Shown in pieces: positions 60,912 to 64,000 of a stretch of 64,000 bases of DNA. Both the position numbers and the translations under genes were made by a program. The stretch comes from Pedobacter sp. ok626 (GTDB taxonomy: Bacteria > Bacteroidota > Bacteroidia > Sphingobacteriales > Sphingobacteriaceae): assembly GCF_900100435.1 (NCBI RefSeq), contig NZ_FNEX01000020.1:1-64000 (forward strand), written 5' to 3'. Below the pieces are notes generated by a model that did not search any database, was not told the origin of the DNA, and worked only from the letters and a program-made list of their open reading frames with translations. Position 1 is the first letter of the stretch. Every line of letters starts with the position of its first letter.

Positions 60912-62000
60912 TTACATCATCACTTTATTCAACACCAATTGCCAATCGCTATAGCTATTCGTGGTACCTGCAACTGTTTTAATGATGCTGTTATATTGCG
61001 GATCAAAGTAAGCGGATAAGGCCAATACTTCAAGTCCCGACTTAGGCTGCCATAAATTACCAGCTTGAAAGGAACTTTCCCCATTTTTGGCACGGGCCTG
61101 ATCAAATTTAACTGTAGAGTTTACATACTCACCGTGTGTTTTTTCACCGGTAGCATAAGGGATCAGCCATTCCACAGATTTTTTGATAGATGCTCCACTT
61201 GTTGATTGAGCGCTATAAGTGTCAACTCCGGTGGCACGCTTTAAAACAATAGCTAGCCTAAGCAGTGGCTCTAAGGTATAAACATGGTAGTGCAGTGCAT
61301 CCCTGTGTTTAAAATCAACACCCGATCCATCAGCATAAAGGTTTTTCTCTATCTGGTCTGTTAAATGCTCCGCTATGTATTTCTTATATTCGGCATTATC
61401 AATGGCGTAAGCGATCAAGCCAACAATTTTTAGTTGATGCGACCGCCAGTTGTTATAAGATGTCATTTTTTTTGATGACTTGCCATAAAACGTTATCCCC
61501 GCATTAGCCGTTTGGCTTAGCCATTTAACTATTAACTCATTATCCTTTGGTAGTAAATTTGTTTTCACCAGGTCATAAGCTATAATCCCATCTTCCAGAT
61601 TGGTGTCATCAATAGGGTTGCCACGCGAGGTGTTGGCTGTTGCCCAGGCAGTTAAATATGAAGCAAGGCTTTCTAAGTAACTCTTTTTACCTTCTACACG
61701 GTAGCAAATGGCCAATGCATACATTTTACTCATATCGCGCAAAGCATTAGCGGTAGCTTTTTTTTTGGGGTTGCCTTTTAATAAACCCTCAGTGCGTATC
61801 GTGTCAATTGGCTGCGGGTTTTCCTTTACGGCAGCATCGGCAATAGTTTGATATTTAGTGTATAATTTCTTCGCATTGGTATCATCGCTGATCAGCTTTT
61901 TTAATTTCTGAACCTCATTATCATTTAAACTCACATATTGTGCTTTAACATGAACAGCAAACAACAGCATTGTAGCAAAAAATAAGATTTTTCTTCTCAT
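60912..62000 (-). CDS. Alginate lyase family protein (PL5-like), exported
   Basis: The product (362 aa from the ATG at 62000; 62021 is possible) has a signal peptide (MRRKILFFATMLLFAVHVKAQ). The alpha/alpha-barrel of the Alginate_lyase family follows, with YALAICYRVEGKKSYLESL, SYNNWRSHQLKIVGLIAYA, which occupies the place of the catalytic Asn/His motif, and DFKHRDALHYHVYTLEPL with His/Tyr candidates. Specificity is uncertain: relatives cleave alginate, other uronans or unknown glycans. No other polysaccharide-utilisation genes flank it, so this is not a typical PUL. Confidence 0.82.
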   Translation of the reverse strand: MRRKILFFATMLLFAVHVKAQYVSLNDNEVQKLKKLISDDTNAKKLYTKYQTIADAAVKENPQPIDTIRTEGLLKGNPKKKATANALRDMSKMYALAICYRVEGKKSYLESLASYLTAWATANTSRGNPIDDTNLEDGIIAYDLVKTNLLPKDNELIVKWLSQTANAGITFYGKSSKKMTSYNNWRSHQLKIVGLIAYAIDNAEYKKYIAEHLTDQIEKNLYADGSGVDFKHRDALHYHVYTLEPLLRLAIVLKRATGVDTYSAQSTSGASIKKSVEWLIPYATGEKTHGEYVNSTVKFDQARAKNGESSFQAGNLWQPKSGLEVLALSAYFDPQYNSIIKTVAGTTNSYSDWQLVLNKVMM

Positions 62001-62184
62001 GGGACCTGGGTTTAAAGCCATTTAGAATAATATCTGGCTTAATAGTTTAATCCTGTCAATATAAAACAATTCCCCGATTTCCTATGTTTATGTAGCAAGT
62101 TCCCTATTAATAATCAGCTAAATGGAGAATGTCTTATGCAATTTCATGCCTGGTCCGACTAAGTAAAATTAAACATAAAAGGAA

Positions 62185-63087
62185 ATGGGAACACAAGTTA
62201 TCATCATCATTGCCGCAATCGTCATATTATTCTTCATGGGGGTCAAAATAGTCCGGCCCACACATCGGGGACTAATCGAGCGACTGGGGAAATATATCAA
62301 GTTCGCACAACCCGGATTCCATTGGATAATTCCTTTTATTGATAAAATGTATGTCATCAATACCACCGAACAGATGGTAGATGCGCAGCCTCAGGAAATT
62401 ATTACGAATGATAACCTTAATGCAAGTGTTGATGCCCAGGTTTACTTCAGGGTTATAGAGACTGAGGAGAATGTAAAAAGTTCTCAATACAATGTAAACA
62501 ACTACAAATTGCAGATCGTAAATCTTGCACGCACTACACTGCGTAACATTATAGGAACACTCACCTTAAGATCGGCAAATAGCGAAAGAGGAAAGATCAA
62601 CGCCGAATTGCACAACACCCTGCGAAATGAAACTGCCAGCTGGGGAATTGTCATTGTGCGTACAGAATTAAAAGAAATAGACCCACCTAGAGATGTGCAG
62701 GAGACCATGAATAAGGTGGTAAAAGCAGAGAACGAAAAGATTGCTGCCATCGATTATGCTACAGCAACAGAGACTGCTGCAGATGGTGTAAAACGGGCAA
62801 AGATAAAAGAAGCAGAGGGTTCGAAACGAGCCAAAATATTACATGCCGAAGGTGATGCCGAAGCAATTAAGCTGGTAAATGAAGCTGCCAACCAATACTT
62901 TGTTGGCAATGCACAATTGCTGAGAAAACTGGAGACTGTAGAGAACTCCCTGCGCGCTAACGCCAAAATTGTTATCCCTACAGGAACCGAACTGGTAAAT
63001 GTTATTGGCGAAATGGCGGGCGTGCTCCCCATAAATATGAAGAAAGATACTACTAGAGAACGTGAAAAACTATCAAATGAAGACTGA
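62185..63087 (+). CDS. SPFH/Band 7 (stomatin-like) membrane protein
   Basis: The 300-residue protein has an N-terminal membrane helix (about 3-22), a Band 7/SPFH domain (about 23-190; RPTHRGLIERLGKYIKFAQPGFHWIIPFIDK and RGKINAELHNTLRNETASWGI are signature stretches) and a C-terminal coiled coil rich in Glu/Ala/Lys (KIKEAEGSKRAKILHAEG). It forms oligomers in membrane microdomains. Often a NfeD partner is encoded nearby; none is seen here. The 3' end overlaps the transketolase start by 11 bp. Confidence 0.92.
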   Translation: MGTQVIIIIAAIVILFFMGVKIVRPTHRGLIERLGKYIKFAQPGFHWIIPFIDKMYVINTTEQMVDAQPQEIITNDNLNASVDAQVYFRVIETEENVKSSQYNVNNYKLQIVNLARTTLRNIIGTLTLRSANSERGKINAELHNTLRNETASWGIVIVRTELKEIDPPRDVQETMNKVVKAENEKIAAIDYATATETAADGVKRAKIKEAEGSKRAKILHAEGDAEAIKLVNEAANQYFVGNAQLLRKLETVENSLRANAKIVIPTGTELVNVIGEMAGVLPINMKKDTTREREKLSNED

Positions 63088-64000
63088 TTCTATCCAACAA
63101 CAGGGCATCAATACCGTTCGTGTATTGTCCATTGATGCCGTTCAAAAAGCAAATTCAGGTCATCCGGGAACACCAATGGGGCTTGCACCCATAGGCCATG
63201 TTTTGTGGGCCGAAAGTATGACCTATAATCCGAAAAATCCTGAATGGGCAAATCGCGACCGTTTTATACTGTCTGCCGGCCATGCCTGCATGTTACAATA
63301 CAGCTTTTTATACCTAACAGGTTACGATATTTCCCTGGATGATATTAAGCATTTCAGGCAATTGCATAGCAAAACTGCCGGGCATCCTGAGTATGGTTTG
63401 TTGGCAGGTATAGAAGTAACTACAGGTCCCTTGGGGCAGGGTTTTGCCAATGGGGTGGGTTTTGCCATCGCCCAAAAGAAAATGGCCAACCGTTACAATA
63501 AGCCGGATTTTGACCTGTTTGATTATAAAATTTATGCCATCTGTAGTGATGGGGACATGATGGAGGGAGTTACTTCTGAAGCAGCTTCTATCGCAGGCCA
63601 CCTCCAGTTGGGCAATCTCATTTATCTATACGATGATAACCATATTACGATCGAAGGAAATACAGACCTGGCTTTTGATGAAGATGTCGCAAAACGTTTT
63701 GAAGCCTATGGATGGCACGTGCAGGTCCTGGCAGATGGAAACGATCTCGCCGCATTATTTGCCGCCATTAAAAATGCTCAAATGGAAACCAAACGACCTT
63801 CATTGATTAAAGTGAGGACTCATATTGGTTTTGGCAGCCCAAACAAAGTAGATACAGCGGCTGCTCATGGTGCGCCATTGGGCGAAGATGAGGTGCGATT
63901 AGTCAAAGAGCACTTTGGATTTGATCCCGACAAACATTTTGAAGTACCTACTGATGTTTTGCATTATTATCGTGAGGCGGGGCAGAAAGGGATTAGAAAG
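63077..64000 (+). CDS. tkt: Transketolase, N-terminal part (cut by window end)
   Basis: From the ATG at 63077 the frame stays open to the last base (308 codons). It encodes the thiamine-diphosphate half of a transketolase: NSGHPGTPMGLAPIGHVLW, FILSAGHACMLQYS, TTGPLGQGFANGVG, the ThDP motif SDGDMMEGVTSEAAS and YDDNHITIEGNT. It moves two-carbon units between sugar phosphates in the pentose phosphate pathway. The start lies inside the end of the Band 7 gene (11-bp overlap), so the two are probably co-transcribed. The pyrimidine-binding and C-terminal domains lie outside the window. Confidence 0.95.
   Translation, partial: MKTDSIQQQGINTVRVLSIDAVQKANSGHPGTPMGLAPIGHVLWAESMTYNPKNPEWANRDRFILSAGHACMLQYSFLYLTGYDISLDDIKHFRQLHSKTAGHPEYGLLAGIEVTTGPLGQGFANGVGFAIAQKKMANRYNKPDFDLFDYKIYAICSDGDMMEGVTSEAASIAGHLQLGNLIYLYDDNHITIEGNTDLAFDEDVAKRFEAYGWHVQVLADGNDLAALFAAIKNAQMETKRPSLIKVRTHIGFGSPNKVDTAAAHGAPLGEDEVRLVKEHFGFDPDKHFEVPTDVLHYYREAGQKGIRK

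Noticed and set aside
60912..62000. Polysaccharide utilisation locus around the alginate-lyase-family gene
   Set aside because: No SusC/SusD pair, sulfatase or other lyase lies next to it; neighbours are lat and a Band 7 gene.

Overview
The window looks like a chromosomal segment of a low-GC member of the Bacteroidota, most likely Sphingobacteriaceae and close to Pedobacter. This assignment rests on gene content and promoter style, not on a database search. Several genes carry the Bacteroidota promoter form TTTG-N19-TAnnTTTG, and Shine-Dalgarno sequences are nearly absent. Typical gene families are present: IcmF, PafA, DUF4294, DUF4783, a carboxypeptidase-regulatory-domain TonB receptor and HU-CCDC81/SPOR. 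I see no phage, insertion sequence, CRISPR array or tRNA. Most of the window is core genome.

Layout. 1-361: the 3' end of a 23S rRNA gene, a 5S rRNA gene and its terminator. 0.6-8.3 kb: a soluble acyl-ACP desaturase, the fused mutase IcmF, alkaline phosphatase PafA and FolC. 8.3-16.5 kb: one long minus-strand cluster encoding a large TPR protein, an outer-membrane barrel, an HU/SPOR membrane protein, ExbB, ExbD and a TonB-like protein, with folC at its end. 16.7-22 kb: pyrR-pyrB, a GH20 hexosaminidase and rpsA. 22-28.1 kb: an iron-uptake island with two PepSY-TM proteins, a GlxA-type regulator and a TonB-dependent siderophore receptor. Three copies of a TTAGA-N5-TCTAA-like operator lie in its promoters. 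28.1-31 kb: a 451-bp gap holding an 11-bp-phased CCGG array, a tiny basic exported protein and a two-component system. 31-37.6 kb: a TetR-controlled RND efflux operon, followed by a divergent erythromycin-esterase-like gene.

38.8-47 kb: housekeeping and envelope genes (cmk, arfB-like, an LpxR-like protein, lon, gpmI). 47-50 kb: DUF4783-nadC-plsY-M48 protease. 50-55.4 kb: pabB, then rsh-fur-purA read as a probable operon. 55.7-59 kb: DUF4294-glutathione peroxidase-bshB1, then an acyl-CoA dehydrogenase. 59-64 kb: lysine 6-aminotransferase, an alginate-lyase-family protein, a Band 7 protein and a transketolase cut by the window end.

The points most worth following up are these. The TPR/barrel/SPOR/ExbBD-TonB cluster may be an envelope-spanning, proton-motive-force-driven machine comparable to Tol-Pal. 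The small Lys/Ala-rich exported protein sits beside a two-component system and has an 11-bp direct repeat in its promoter, a layout reminiscent of enterobacterial Asr. The phased CCGG array is unexplained. Candidate promoter architectures include a CRP/FNR-type site on the desaturase, a sigma-54-like promoter on lon, and a Shine-Dalgarno sequence on rpsA in a lineage that rarely uses them.
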